Assembly (NCBI GenBank): GCA_022684035.1 | Contig: JAJHSB010000042.1 | Coordinates: 1 to 38,798 of the forward strand | Length of the DNA: 38,798 nt | Origin: Candidatus Acetothermia bacterium | Lineage (GTDB): Bacteria > Bipolaricaulota > Bipolaricaulia > UBA7950 | Reading direction: 5' to 3' | In this document: piece after piece, positions 28,148-37,284 of the stretch | How positions within the stretch are numbered: the first letter of the stretch is position 1 | How the letters are laid out: each line of letters begins with the position of its first letter | Position numbers and translations under genes: made by a program | Notes under the pieces: model-generated | Databases searched by the model: none | What the model saw: the letters and a program-made list of their open reading frames with translations, nothing else | Told to the model about the DNA's origin: nothing

Positions 28148-29581
28148 GTGAATAATAGGTTGAAGATCGATATCGCTAAAATATTCAATGTGCATCCGTT
28201 TGCCAGAGAGATTATCGAGCAGTTAGAGAACGCCGGATTCGAGGCGGTTATCGTCGGCGGTGTGGTGCGAGATAGTATTCGTGAGTTGATCGAAGATGAT
28301 TATCAATTCCTCCCCGACGATATCGATATTGCAACTTCTGCCCTGCCGACGGAAGTAAAACAGGTCTTTTCCCATCTCAAAATCATCTCTGTAGGAGAGG
28401 AGTTTGGAGTGTTGCTCCTCGTTGCCCCTGATGGCAGAGAGTACGAGGTAGCTACGTTCAGAGTTGAAGAAGGCTATGATGGTCGTTGGCCGGCTGAAGT
28501 GGAACTTATCCGCGACCTCAAAGGAGATATTCTACGGCGTGATCTTACAGTCAACGGGCTTGCCGCTACTGGTGACGGATGGGTCATCGATTACGTTGGT
28601 GGCATTGCTGATCTAAAGAAGAAGGTGATTCGCGCGATCGGTGATCCAGAAAAACGGTTTGCAGAAGATTATCTGCGTATGATGCGGGCGATCCGCTGTG
28701 CTTGCAGCTTGAAGGGAACAATCGATCATGATACGAGCGCCGCGATCCGTACCAATGCCGCTCATATCTTGTCGATCTCATGGGAGAGAATCTCTGACGA
28801 ATTATTTCGTATTCTGTGCACTGACAGCAGTTTTTACGGTCTCCAATTGCTCGATGACCATGGGCTGCTCAGCTATATCCTCCCGGAAGTCACAGCGACC
28901 AAAGGGGTGGCTCAACCTGAGGAGTACCACCCAGAAGGAGATGTTTACACCCATACACTGAGAGCAATCGATGTCGCCGATGGTTTTGTTAAAGATCCGG
29001 TCGTCAAACTGGCTATCCTGCTGCATGATATCGGCAAGGAATATGCTTATAAGCAGAGCGGAGGGGCTAACATGGGAGGACATTGCGCAGTGGGAGCGCG
29101 GATGGCAAAGGAAATTGGCAAACGTCTCCGCTTGAGCCGGGATGATATGGCGCGAATTGATTTTCTCGTACGTCATCACATGCGAATCGCTGATTTCCCC
29201 AAGATGGGGCGTGGCAAACAGATCCGCTTCATCAGCGAGGGAGCGGTCAAGAATCAACAGAGAATGGCGCAGAGATTCCCTCTTTTCTTCGACCTTCTTA
29301 AGGTATTGATCGCCGATTGTGAAGCGAGCGCTCATCGCTCAGCAGGTTGGCTACCGATTATCTCCGAGACTCTGCGCGTCATTGACCATATCGATCGCGT
29401 TTGCGGACTGAACAGGGCGCGGGAGATTATCAACGGCCATGATATCCTTGCATTAGGAGTCAAACCCGGGCCGCAGATCGGGCAACTGTTAGAATCGATT
29501 CACGATCGAATCCTTGCCGGCGAAATCACTTCCCGGCCGCGAGCGCTCTCAGAAGCGCGACGATTAGTTCACCAAATTTAG
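28148..29581 (+). CDS. CCA tRNA nucleotidyltransferase / poly(A) polymerase family with HD domain
   Basis: AVIVGGVVRDSIRELIEDDYQFLPDDIDIATSALP, RDLTVNGLAA, DPEKRFAEDYLRMMRAIR, LLHDIGKEYA...HHMRIADFP. GTG start assumed. Confidence 0.92.
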   Translation: MNNRLKIDIAKIFNVHPFAREIIEQLENAGFEAVIVGGVVRDSIRELIEDDYQFLPDDIDIATSALPTEVKQVFSHLKIISVGEEFGVLLLVAPDGREYEVATFRVEEGYDGRWPAEVELIRDLKGDILRRDLTVNGLAATGDGWVIDYVGGIADLKKKVIRAIGDPEKRFAEDYLRMMRAIRCACSLKGTIDHDTSAAIRTNAAHILSISWERISDELFRILCTDSSFYGLQLLDDHGLLSYILPEVTATKGVAQPEEYHPEGDVYTHTLRAIDVADGFVKDPVVKLAILLHDIGKEYAYKQSGGANMGGHCAVGARMAKEIGKRLRLSRDDMARIDFLVRHHMRIADFPKMGRGKQIRFISEGAVKNQQRMAQRFPLFFDLLKVLIADCEASAHRSAGWLPIISETLRVIDHIDRVCGLNRAREIINGHDILALGVKPGPQIGQLLESIHDRILAGEITSRPRALSEARRLVHQI

Positions 29582-29768
29582 GGAAGAGTGTCCTCGTCTT
29601 CTCGGTCAACTCAAACTAAAGTAAAGTGAATAGTAACTATTCAGCGATCAAGGATAAACAAGGAGATATGGGCAAGAGAAAAATATAGGTCGCGAGATTT
29701 ATGGACCCAATAACTCTGAAGAACTTTATCCACCAGTGTGCCTGCCGCTGGAAGAGTGGTACATCGAT

Positions 29769-31298
29769 ATGGCAAAGAATACTTCTCTTAATATCAGTCG
29801 CGATCTTACATTGAACCTTGAGGAGATCATCGGGCAATGTATTGCTATTCTCGGTATACGCGGTTCAGGAAAATCAAATACCGCTGGTGTGATCTTTGAA
29901 GAGTTACTCAAACAGAATTATCCATTGACCATTGTCGATATTGACGGTGAATACTTCGGACTCAAAGAACATTTTGAAGTGCTAGTCATCGGATCCGGCG
30001 ACAACGTCGATATCGAAATCGATTTGGAAAGCGCAGCTGAAATCGCTGAAATCAGTTTAGAAAAAGGCATTCCGCTTGTGCTTGATTTAAGTAGTTACCT
30101 CACCGAGGAACGGAATGAATTTCTCAAAAACTACCTCAAGCGTATCTGGAGCCTGGCCGGAAAACTACGACGTCCTTATATCATTGGTATCGAGGAGAGT
30201 CACGAATTCATCCCACAGGGAATCAGAACCGAACTTAAAGAGCTTATTGCGCGCATCGCGCTGCGCGGCCGCAAGCGTGGTTTAGGAGCGATCATTATTT
30301 CACAACGCAGCGCAAAAGTGGAAAAAGATGTCTTAAGTCAAGCAGGAATGCTCTTCCTCCACCGTGTCGTCCATGAAGCTGACATGCGAGTCTATTGCGA
30401 CCTCCTTCCCTGGAGGAAAAATGAAGTCAAAGAAGTGATCAGCCATCTTGGGACAGGTGATAGCGTGTACGTAAATGGAGAGACAATTCTTCCTATCTAT
30501 GTTCGAGAGAGGGAAACATTTCATGCTGGTTTTACCCCTTCCCTGACGGTGATCGATACACCTCAACTTAAACAGGTCAGTCAATCGATTGTCGCTGCGA
30601 TTAAACGAGCCAAAACCGAGAAGAAAGACTCTCAGGAAGAAACCCTGAAAAAAGAGATTATTCAGATCAAGGAAAAGCTGGCGAAGAAAGATCAGGCTAT
30701 TCAGCAGTTAGAAGAAGTAGCCCGTACTTTAGGATATATCAAATTTGAAGTCCCGTCTCTCGTAACTGCAACAAACCAGCAGCTATCTACCAATGCGGAG
30801 CCGATAGCAAAGTTACAGGAAGAGCGACAGAACGCAAAGCAGAGTTTGTCAACCGATGCATTATATAAAAACGTAATGAGCGCAGCAGAACCTGTTGTAA
30901 TAGATCAAAACAAGACAAACGAACAACAGAATGGACTCCCATTGGCTGTCATACGCCATATTGAGAGCATAACAGCACGAGTAGGCAAGAGAGATATTCC
31001 TGAACGTCGTCTCCTCTCTTTTCTTATCAACCGTGCTCCTGCGATCTACTCCGTTGCTCAATTGGCCGGATGGACTGGTTGTGCTCCTGAAATTATCGCA
31101 ACAATTCCTTTGCAAAACTTGCTCAATCTTAATTTAGTCGTTCGGGAACGACGAATCGGTGGATACCATTACCGGAGCAATCTCAAGCCGTTTGTATTAA
31201 AAGAGTTCAGTATCTATCAGCCCGATATCACGGAGAAAGAATTTCATCTGATCACCGTCATCCTTAAAAAAAAGCTTACTGCTCTGGCGGAAAAATAG
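29769..31298 (+). CDS. HerA/DUF87-type P-loop ATPase with C-terminal winged-helix-like region
   Basis: Walker A CIAILGIRGSGKSNTAGVIFEELL, TIVDIDGEYFGL, YIIGIEESHEFIP (Walker B-like), IARIALRGRKRGLGAIIISQRSAKVEKDVLSQ. Confidence 0.8.
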   Translation: MAKNTSLNISRDLTLNLEEIIGQCIAILGIRGSGKSNTAGVIFEELLKQNYPLTIVDIDGEYFGLKEHFEVLVIGSGDNVDIEIDLESAAEIAEISLEKGIPLVLDLSSYLTEERNEFLKNYLKRIWSLAGKLRRPYIIGIEESHEFIPQGIRTELKELIARIALRGRKRGLGAIIISQRSAKVEKDVLSQAGMLFLHRVVHEADMRVYCDLLPWRKNEVKEVISHLGTGDSVYVNGETILPIYVRERETFHAGFTPSLTVIDTPQLKQVSQSIVAAIKRAKTEKKDSQEETLKKEIIQIKEKLAKKDQAIQQLEEVARTLGYIKFEVPSLVTATNQQLSTNAEPIAKLQEERQNAKQSLSTDALYKNVMSAAEPVVIDQNKTNEQQNGLPLAVIRHIESITARVGKRDIPERRLLSFLINRAPAIYSVAQLAGWTGCAPEIIATIPLQNLLNLNLVVRERRIGGYHYRSNLKPFVLKEFSIYQPDITEKEFHLITVILKKKLTALAEK

Positions 31299-31518
31299 TT
31301 CGGGGACGGATTGTGGTTTGGAAAGAAGTTCATAGAGTTTGTTGAGGTCATTGGGACAGAAGTGGCTTGTGGCCAGTAGTCTGTAGGGGCACGGCAGATA
31401 GCATTCAGCAATCAGCTCTCAGCCATCAGCAACTTGCAGTCAGTTGGGAAATAACATGTAGCGGCACACCATGCCGTGCTCCTACCGAAAATCACAACGA
31501 TATCTTCACAAAGACCCG

Positions 31519-31568
31519 CGGGTGGTTCAGAGCCAGAGTCCGTCATTGCGAGTCTGCGAAGCAATCCC
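31519..31568 (+). repeat. REP-like palindrome plus extension
   Basis: ggtggttcagagccagagtccgtcattgcgagtctgcgaagcaatcccg, inverted partner of 34524-34572. Confidence 0.75.
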
Positions 31569-31631
31569 GTTCGTAGAGGAGAGGTGACTGGTTGCTGGCT
31601 TCTGTCTACTGTCTACCGGCTTCTGATTCGA

Positions 31632-31668
31632 GATTGCCACGAGTTCTGCGAACTCTCGCAATGACAAG
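31632..31668. repeat. REP-like palindrome variant
   Basis: gattgccacgagttctgcgaactctcgcaatgacaag, nearly identical to 9245-9281. Confidence 0.7.
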
Positions 31669-31726
31669 AAAAAGAAGACGCGCCGCACCCCCTCTGTCAT
31701 TACGAAGACCTTTCTCCGTTCACCTC

Positions 31727-31810
31727 TTCTTCGCTCCGCTCAGCGCTCTCTGTGGTTTCTTTCTCTACTTCGCAAGAGTCAAGAAGAGGCTTTCTCCCAT
31801 TCTGTCCCTC
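31727..31810 (+). repeat. Interspersed repeat shared with 18650-18748
   Basis: See partner entry. Confidence 0.75.
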
Positions 31811-31823
31811 TTACCCCCTGTTT

Positions 31824-32060
31824 TTACAGGTTTAGCAGCCTGTCGATCTGCGCCCGATCAAACCCCACAACGATCGTTCCATCGATATCGAGAACAGGAA
31901 CTCCGTATTGACCGCTCTTATCGATCATTTCTTGTGCGCTTTCCATATCTGCTGCAACATCGACTTCTTCAAAGGTGACGTTATGGTCGTTTAGATACTC
32001 TTTGACTGCATGGCACCATGAGCAAGTTGGGGTTGTATAGACAATAATATTATGTTTCAT
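31824..32060 (-). CDS. Glutaredoxin family protein
   Basis: MKHNIIVYTTPTCSWCHAVKEYLNDHNVTFEEVDVAADMESAQEMIDKSGQYGVPVLDIDGTIVVGFD. Confidence 0.93.
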   Translation of the reverse strand: MKHNIIVYTTPTCSWCHAVKEYLNDHNVTFEEVDVAADMESAQEMIDKSGQYGVPVLDIDGTIVVGFDRAQIDRLLNL

Positions 32061-32184
32061 TATTCCTCCAATTATTTTTTGTTCCTATTTACTGGTACTG
32101 CCAAATAAGTTGTTTTGCTATCGTTCTTTACGTTAAGATTATAGCTTGATAAGTAATGTCGATCAATTAAATATTGGAGAAATC

Positions 32185-32613
32185 ATGGGAGAAACACGAA
32201 TTCACTTAATAGAAGGAATGCAATTTGTTGGCACAGGAAGTAGCGGCCATAGCGTGTTGATGGATGCATCGCTAAAGGTCAGCGGCGGTAAAGACAGTGC
32301 AGCGCGGCCAGTTGATCTGCTGTTAATCGCGCTGGGTGGCTGTACCGGCATGGATGTAATCTCTATCTTGCGCAAGATGAAAACTGAACCTGCAGCATTC
32401 TCAATCAAAATCGATGATGAACGGGCAGAGGACTATCCACATGTAGTGACAAAGGTACATATCACCTATTATGTTACCAATGACGTTCCAGAAGAAAATC
32501 TTAAAAAAGCGATCGACTTATCGCTCAGTAAGTATTGCCCAATTGCCAATACCATCGCTGGTGTAACGAAGATAACCTCCAGTTACGAGATTGGAACTAA
32601 CCTTCGAGGATAA
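32185..32613 (+). CDS. OsmC family protein
   Basis: MGETRIHLIEGMQFVGTGSSGHSVLMDAS...ARPVDLLLIALGGCTGMDVISILRKMK...LSKYCPIANTI. Confidence 0.9.
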   Translation: MGETRIHLIEGMQFVGTGSSGHSVLMDASLKVSGGKDSAARPVDLLLIALGGCTGMDVISILRKMKTEPAAFSIKIDDERAEDYPHVVTKVHITYYVTNDVPEENLKKAIDLSLSKYCPIANTIAGVTKITSSYEIGTNLRG

Positions 32614-32936
32614 AGTCTCTTAACTGCTGCCGGGCTGAGCTTCTTGGGACGAGGGGTGCAGCCACCCACACCTAAAGCGGGGTGGTTTACTATGCGGTGG
32701 ACGTCTCTTTTTGCAAACAGCTCCCTGAGTCGCTATTTTCCCCGGTATTACCATTATCCTATCTCTTCTCGGCTTCAATCTATTGGGCGATGGCCTACGT
32801 GATCTTCTTGACTCAAAGCAATCCCATTTTGATTAGCGAATCGGGTGGTATAACTTTTCCCCGCACTCTACCCAGTAACTTTTCCACTTTAAAATAGTGT
32901 ACAATAGAGCGCATACTGGAACAAGGAGTTAACGCT

Positions 32937-34379
32937 ATGAAAGATACACGCACCAAGATCGTGTGCACGATTGGTCCTGCTTCGCGTGATGAGAGAATAT
33001 TGCGGAAGTTAATCCGTGCCGGAATGGATGTAGCACGAATTAATTTCTCACACGGGACGCAAGCCGAGCATGCAAAGGACATCGCTGCGATCAGATCTAT
33101 CGCACAGGAAGAGAACCTGCCTATTGCAATTATGGCCGATCTGCAGGGCCCTAAGCTTCGTATCGGAATAATTAATCCTGAGCCGCTCGTTCTGAAAGAG
33201 GGTGATTTGATCATTCTCACTTCTTATCCGGCGACCGGCAAGGATAACCGGATAAACCTCCCTCACCCAGAACTGATTAGTGACGCTCGCGTCGGGGATC
33301 AGCTCTATCTTGACGACGGTACTTTCGAACTTCTCGTCGTAAAGCAACACGCTGACGAGCTCGTCTGTAAAGTTATCACGGGAGGTAATCTCTGTTCCCA
33401 AAAAGGGATCGTTATTCCACGCAACAGGCCGCGTGATAGATCACCGATTTCTGCTATCACACCTAAGGACCGAGAGGATACCCTATTCGCACTGAAACAT
33501 GGTGTTGATTTTATTGCTCTCTCGTTCGTGCGCAGCGTGCAGGACGTTGAGGCGCTCCATATGCTGATCGATTATGAGAACGCCAAACAGGAGAATATCG
33601 CGATCGTAGCTAAGATCGAAAAACGTGAAGCATTGGATGATTTTGACGCTATTCTTGCTGCAGTAGATGGAGTAATGGTTGCCCGTGGAGACCTGGGGGT
33701 AGAGATTTCAGTCGAAAATGTCCCGTTTTATCAGAAGGAGATTATCCGCAAGTGCAACGCGGTGGGAAAACCAGTGATCACCGCAACCCAGATGCTGCAA
33801 TCGATGATGAGTAACCCAAAGCCCACTCGCGCGGAAACGAGCGATGTCGCAAATGCGATACTCGATGGAACCGACGCTGTGATGCTCTCCGGAGAGACAG
33901 CAGTAGGAAGTTACCCGGTCGATGCGGTGGTGATGCTGGCGAAGATTTCCGCCATCGTCGAAGATAAGATGCTCTCTTGGGTGGACGCGGTGAGTTTTGC
34001 TGATATCGAGCGTACACAGCCGATTACAGATGCGATTAGCGATGCAGCGGCAACGATCGCCAGGAATCTCGGTGCACGGCTGATCGTCACCTCTACCTGG
34101 AGCGGATACACAGCTCGGCAAGTGGCAAGAGAGCGACCGCGAGAACCGATTCTTGCCTTAACCTCTAATGAAACAACCTATCGACGGCTGGCATTGACAT
34201 GGGGAGTGACTCCGGTGCTGCTGGCGCCATATCAAGATATTGATAAGATGTTCACAACGATTGATAACATCTTGTTCCAGATGAATTTAGCCGTACCAGG
34301 CGATCTCGTCGTCGTCACTGGTGGAGTTCCGCTAGGCGGCAGCGGACGGACCAATTTTCTGAAAGTGCATCAGTTGTAA
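32937..34379 (+). CDS. pyk: Pyruvate kinase
   Basis: TKIVCTIGPASRDERILRKLIRAGMDVARINFSHGT, MVARGDLGVEI, TATQMLQSMMSNPKPTRAETSDVANAILDGTDAVMLSGETAVGSYPV. Confidence 0.98.
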   Translation: MKDTRTKIVCTIGPASRDERILRKLIRAGMDVARINFSHGTQAEHAKDIAAIRSIAQEENLPIAIMADLQGPKLRIGIINPEPLVLKEGDLIILTSYPATGKDNRINLPHPELISDARVGDQLYLDDGTFELLVVKQHADELVCKVITGGNLCSQKGIVIPRNRPRDRSPISAITPKDREDTLFALKHGVDFIALSFVRSVQDVEALHMLIDYENAKQENIAIVAKIEKREALDDFDAILAAVDGVMVARGDLGVEISVENVPFYQKEIIRKCNAVGKPVITATQMLQSMMSNPKPTRAETSDVANAILDGTDAVMLSGETAVGSYPVDAVVMLAKISAIVEDKMLSWVDAVSFADIERTQPITDAISDAAATIARNLGARLIVTSTWSGYTARQVARERPREPILALTSNETTYRRLALTWGVTPVLLAPYQDIDKMFTTIDNILFQMNLAVPGDLVVVTGGVPLGGSGRTNFLKVHQL

Positions 34380-34523
34380 GATCTTAAGAGTTCATTTAAC
34401 TTACTGTAACCAATCAGGTGCAAAGCCTGTCCTGAGTTTATTGACGGGTTTCGGGGTTTACGGTTCAAGGCCTGTCCCTTTTGCCTGCGCCGGAATACGA
34501 CTATGGCCAAGATTGTTGCTTCG

Positions 34524-34572
34524 GGATTGCTTCGCGGACTCGCAATGACAAGTTCTGGCTCTGAACCACACC
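34524..34572 (-). repeat. REP-like palindrome plus extension
   Basis: GGATTGCTTCGCGGACTCGCAATGACA...TTCTGGCTCTGAACCAC. Its reverse complement closely matches 31519-31568 (gtggttcagagccaga...tcattgcgagtctgcgaagcaatcc). Confidence 0.75.
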
Positions 34573-34575
34573 ACT

Positions 34576-34758
34576 CCATTGGCTTTGTCATGCCTGCTGC
34601 TTTATAAATAATGTTGTAGAAACGCCAGATGGTAATCTTTCAAAAGATATGAGGTAGCTAAACGGTGTGTATACCCAGTCATTCAATAAGAGAGATAATA
34701 GAGTTGGTCATCTATTTCAAGGGAGATATAAAGCAATGCTTGGACTGTTGGACTGGGT
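34576..34758 (+). pseudogene. REP-associated tyrosine (Y1, IS200-like) transposase fragment
   Basis: GFVMP...(shift)...NNVVETPDGNLSKDMR*LNGVYTQSFNKRDNRVGHLFQGRYKAML, the hallmark RAYT segment with TAG where Q is expected. Confidence 0.88.
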
Positions 34759-34792
34759 GCTTGGATAATCTTCGATACAAAGAGGAATTGCC

Positions 34793-36925
34793 GTGAAGGA
34801 ATACTCTGAACAAGAGCTTGAGAAGCTTGCTCCCAATGGGGGAGATGAATACAATCGGCTGGTTTTCGAAAAAAGCCCATATCTTCTCCAACATGCGAAA
34901 AACCCAGTGAACTGGTACCCCTGGGGAGATGAGGCGTTTGAGAAAGCGCGCCAGGAGGACAAACCAATATTTTTATCCATCGGCTATTCAACCTGCCACT
35001 GGTGTCATGTTATGGAACATGAGTCGTTTGAGGATGCGGCAGTGGCGAAATTGATGAACCAGGTATTCGTTTCTATCAAAGTTGATCGAGAGGAGCGCCC
35101 GGACATTGATAATATTTATATGACCATCTGTCAGATGATGACCGGCGGAGGTGGCTGGCCGCTGACGATTATTATGACACCGGACAAACAGCCTTTCTTC
35201 GCCGGTACCTACATTCCCAAAGACGATCGTTACGGACGCTTGGGCATGATGACGCTCATTCCGCAGATTCAACAGATTTGGTCAACGCGCCGCCAACAAG
35301 TATTAAGTGCAGCCCAACAGATTATCACAGAATTGCACCAGCCAAAAATTAGCTCACCGGATGATGAATTGGATAAATCTATACTTAAAGAAGCCTACGC
35401 CGAACTCGGACGTCGCTTTGATTCTCGTTATGGCGGTTTTGGCAGTGCTCCCAAATTTCCATCCCCGCATAACTTGCTTTTCTTGCTTCGTTATTGGCAG
35501 CGAACGAGGGAGGAACATGCCCTGGCGATGGTGGAAAGAACCTTGCAGGCGATGCGACGCGGGGGTGTATATGATCATGTCGGGTTTGGTTTTCACCGTT
35601 ATTCCACCGATCATCAATGGCTTGTCCCTCATTTTGAAAAAATGCTTTACGATCAAGCGATGTTGGCCATCGCTTACACGGAGGCCTACCAGGCGACCAA
35701 GAAATCAATATACGCGCAAACAGCACGGGAGATTTTTACCTATGTCCTGCGGGATATGACTGATCAAAAAGGCGGGTTTTATTCTGCTGAGGATGCTGAT
35801 AGCGAAGGAAAGGAAGGCAAGTTTTACCTTTGGACTACCGACGAGATTCGTCAAGCGCTTGGGGACGAGGAAGCCGGTCTGGTGAGCAAAGTCTTTAATC
35901 TGTCTGATAAAGGTAACTTTCACGAAGAGGGCACGGCTGAATTGTCGGGAACAAATATCTTGCATCTCCGGCGACCTTTATCCGATGATGCCGTAGAACT
36001 GGGAATTTCCGAGAATGAATTATACCAACGATTAGAATCAGCGCGAGAAAAATTGTTTGAGGTGCGCGAAAAACGCATTCACCCCTATAAAGACGATAAG
36101 ATCCTTGTGGATTGGAACGGTTTGATGATCGCTGCTTTCGCTAAAGGTGCGCAAGTATTCAATGAGCCGGATTACGCCCAGGCAGCTATGCGCGCCGCCG
36201 ATTTCATCTTAGAACAGATGACCGGTCCTGATCGTCGGTTATTTCATCGTTATCGAGATGGCGAGGCGGCTGTTTCCGCCTATGTGGATGACTACGCATT
36301 TCTGATTTGGGGATTATTAGAACTCTATGAAGCTACTTTTGCGGTCCGTTATTTACAATTTGCGCTGGATTTCACTAAAGATTTGTTGACTTTCTTCTGG
36401 GATAAAGAACACGGCGGCTTGTTTTTTACGGCTGAAAATAGTGAGAAGCTGATCGCGCGACAAAAACAGATTTACGATGGTGCTGTGCCATCCGGCAATT
36501 CTGTAGCGGCGCTCAATCTGTTGCGCTTGTCGCGCATGACTGCCGCAAGCGCGTTTGAAGACAAAGCCTGGCAAATTAGCAAAACTTTTGCTGATCAGGT
36601 GAAGCAAATTCCCATTGCCTATACTCAACTGTTGTCAGCTTTGGATTTTGGATTTGGCCCATCGTTTGAGGTCGTAATTGCGGGAAGATCATCATCAACG
36701 GATACTCAGGACATGGTGAATGCTATCCGCAGACAATTCTTGCCCAATAAGGTTTTGCTGTTCGTTCCCAGTGAGGCTCCATCACCAGCCATCACTAAAA
36801 TCGCCGAGTTTACAAAATATCAGACAAGTATCGAGGGCAAAGCTACCGCTTATGTATGTCGTAATTACCTGTGCAGTGCGCCAACGACGGATATTACAAA
36901 AATCCTTGAGTTGATGCAAGAATAA
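34793..36925 (+). CDS. Thioredoxin-domain-containing protein, YyaL/DUF255 family
   Basis: 710 aa: [61 protein letters not shown]...[26 protein letters not shown] start. Confidence 0.97.
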   Translation: MKEYSEQELEKLAPNGGDEYNRLVFEKSPYLLQHAKNPVNWYPWGDEAFEKARQEDKPIFLSIGYSTCHWCHVMEHESFEDAAVAKLMNQVFVSIKVDREERPDIDNIYMTICQMMTGGGGWPLTIIMTPDKQPFFAGTYIPKDDRYGRLGMMTLIPQIQQIWSTRRQQVLSAAQQIITELHQPKISSPDDELDKSILKEAYAELGRRFDSRYGGFGSAPKFPSPHNLLFLLRYWQRTREEHALAMVERTLQAMRRGGVYDHVGFGFHRYSTDHQWLVPHFEKMLYDQAMLAIAYTEAYQATKKSIYAQTAREIFTYVLRDMTDQKGGFYSAEDADSEGKEGKFYLWTTDEIRQALGDEEAGLVSKVFNLSDKGNFHEEGTAELSGTNILHLRRPLSDDAVELGISENELYQRLESAREKLFEVREKRIHPYKDDKILVDWNGLMIAAFAKGAQVFNEPDYAQAAMRAADFILEQMTGPDRRLFHRYRDGEAAVSAYVDDYAFLIWGLLELYEATFAVRYLQFALDFTKDLLTFFWDKEHGGLFFTAENSEKLIARQKQIYDGAVPSGNSVAALNLLRLSRMTAASAFEDKAWQISKTFADQVKQIPIAYTQLLSALDFGFGPSFEVVIAGRSSSTDTQDMVNAIRRQFLPNKVLLFVPSEAPSPAITKIAEFTKYQTSIEGKATAYVCRNYLCSAPTTDITKILELMQE

Positions 36926-36945
36926 ATCGAACTCATTTCCTGATA

Positions 36946-37059
36946 AGAGGATTGGGCAAGGCAGGCAGTGAATGGACCTTAGTCTACCTGATGCACAACA
37001 TCAAGAAAATCTATGCCAGAATTATGGCCGAAAAAAAGGGGGTGATCTGGATGGCTTGA
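36946..37059 (+). pseudogene. Transposase C-terminal fragment (IS1182-like)
   Basis: RGLGKAGSEWTLVYLMHNIKKIYARIMAEKKGVIWMA*, typical of the tail of IS1182-type (DDE_Tnp_1-like) transposases. Confidence 0.6.
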
Positions 37060-37073
37060 CAAGTGCATTTCAG

Positions 37074-37115
37074 GCAGCGTATAATTCTGCTTCAGCAGCG
37101 TATAATTCTGCTTCA
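37074..37115 (+). repeat. Perfect tandem duplication of a 21-bp unit
   Basis: gcagcgtataattctgcttca x2. Confidence 0.95.
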
Positions 37116-37284
37116 GGAAGGGGGGGTATTCTTCCAGCTCAGGAGAGGGTATGGAAGGAGAAAAACGGAGGTTACCGGCTGATCTGGTGGTAGCTAAAGT
37201 TAGAAGGAGAATTCCAGCTCATTCAAAAGGTCGAGTTTTTAGACAGCTTCTACAATAAGCAACGCATAAATGGAGGTGTGAATT

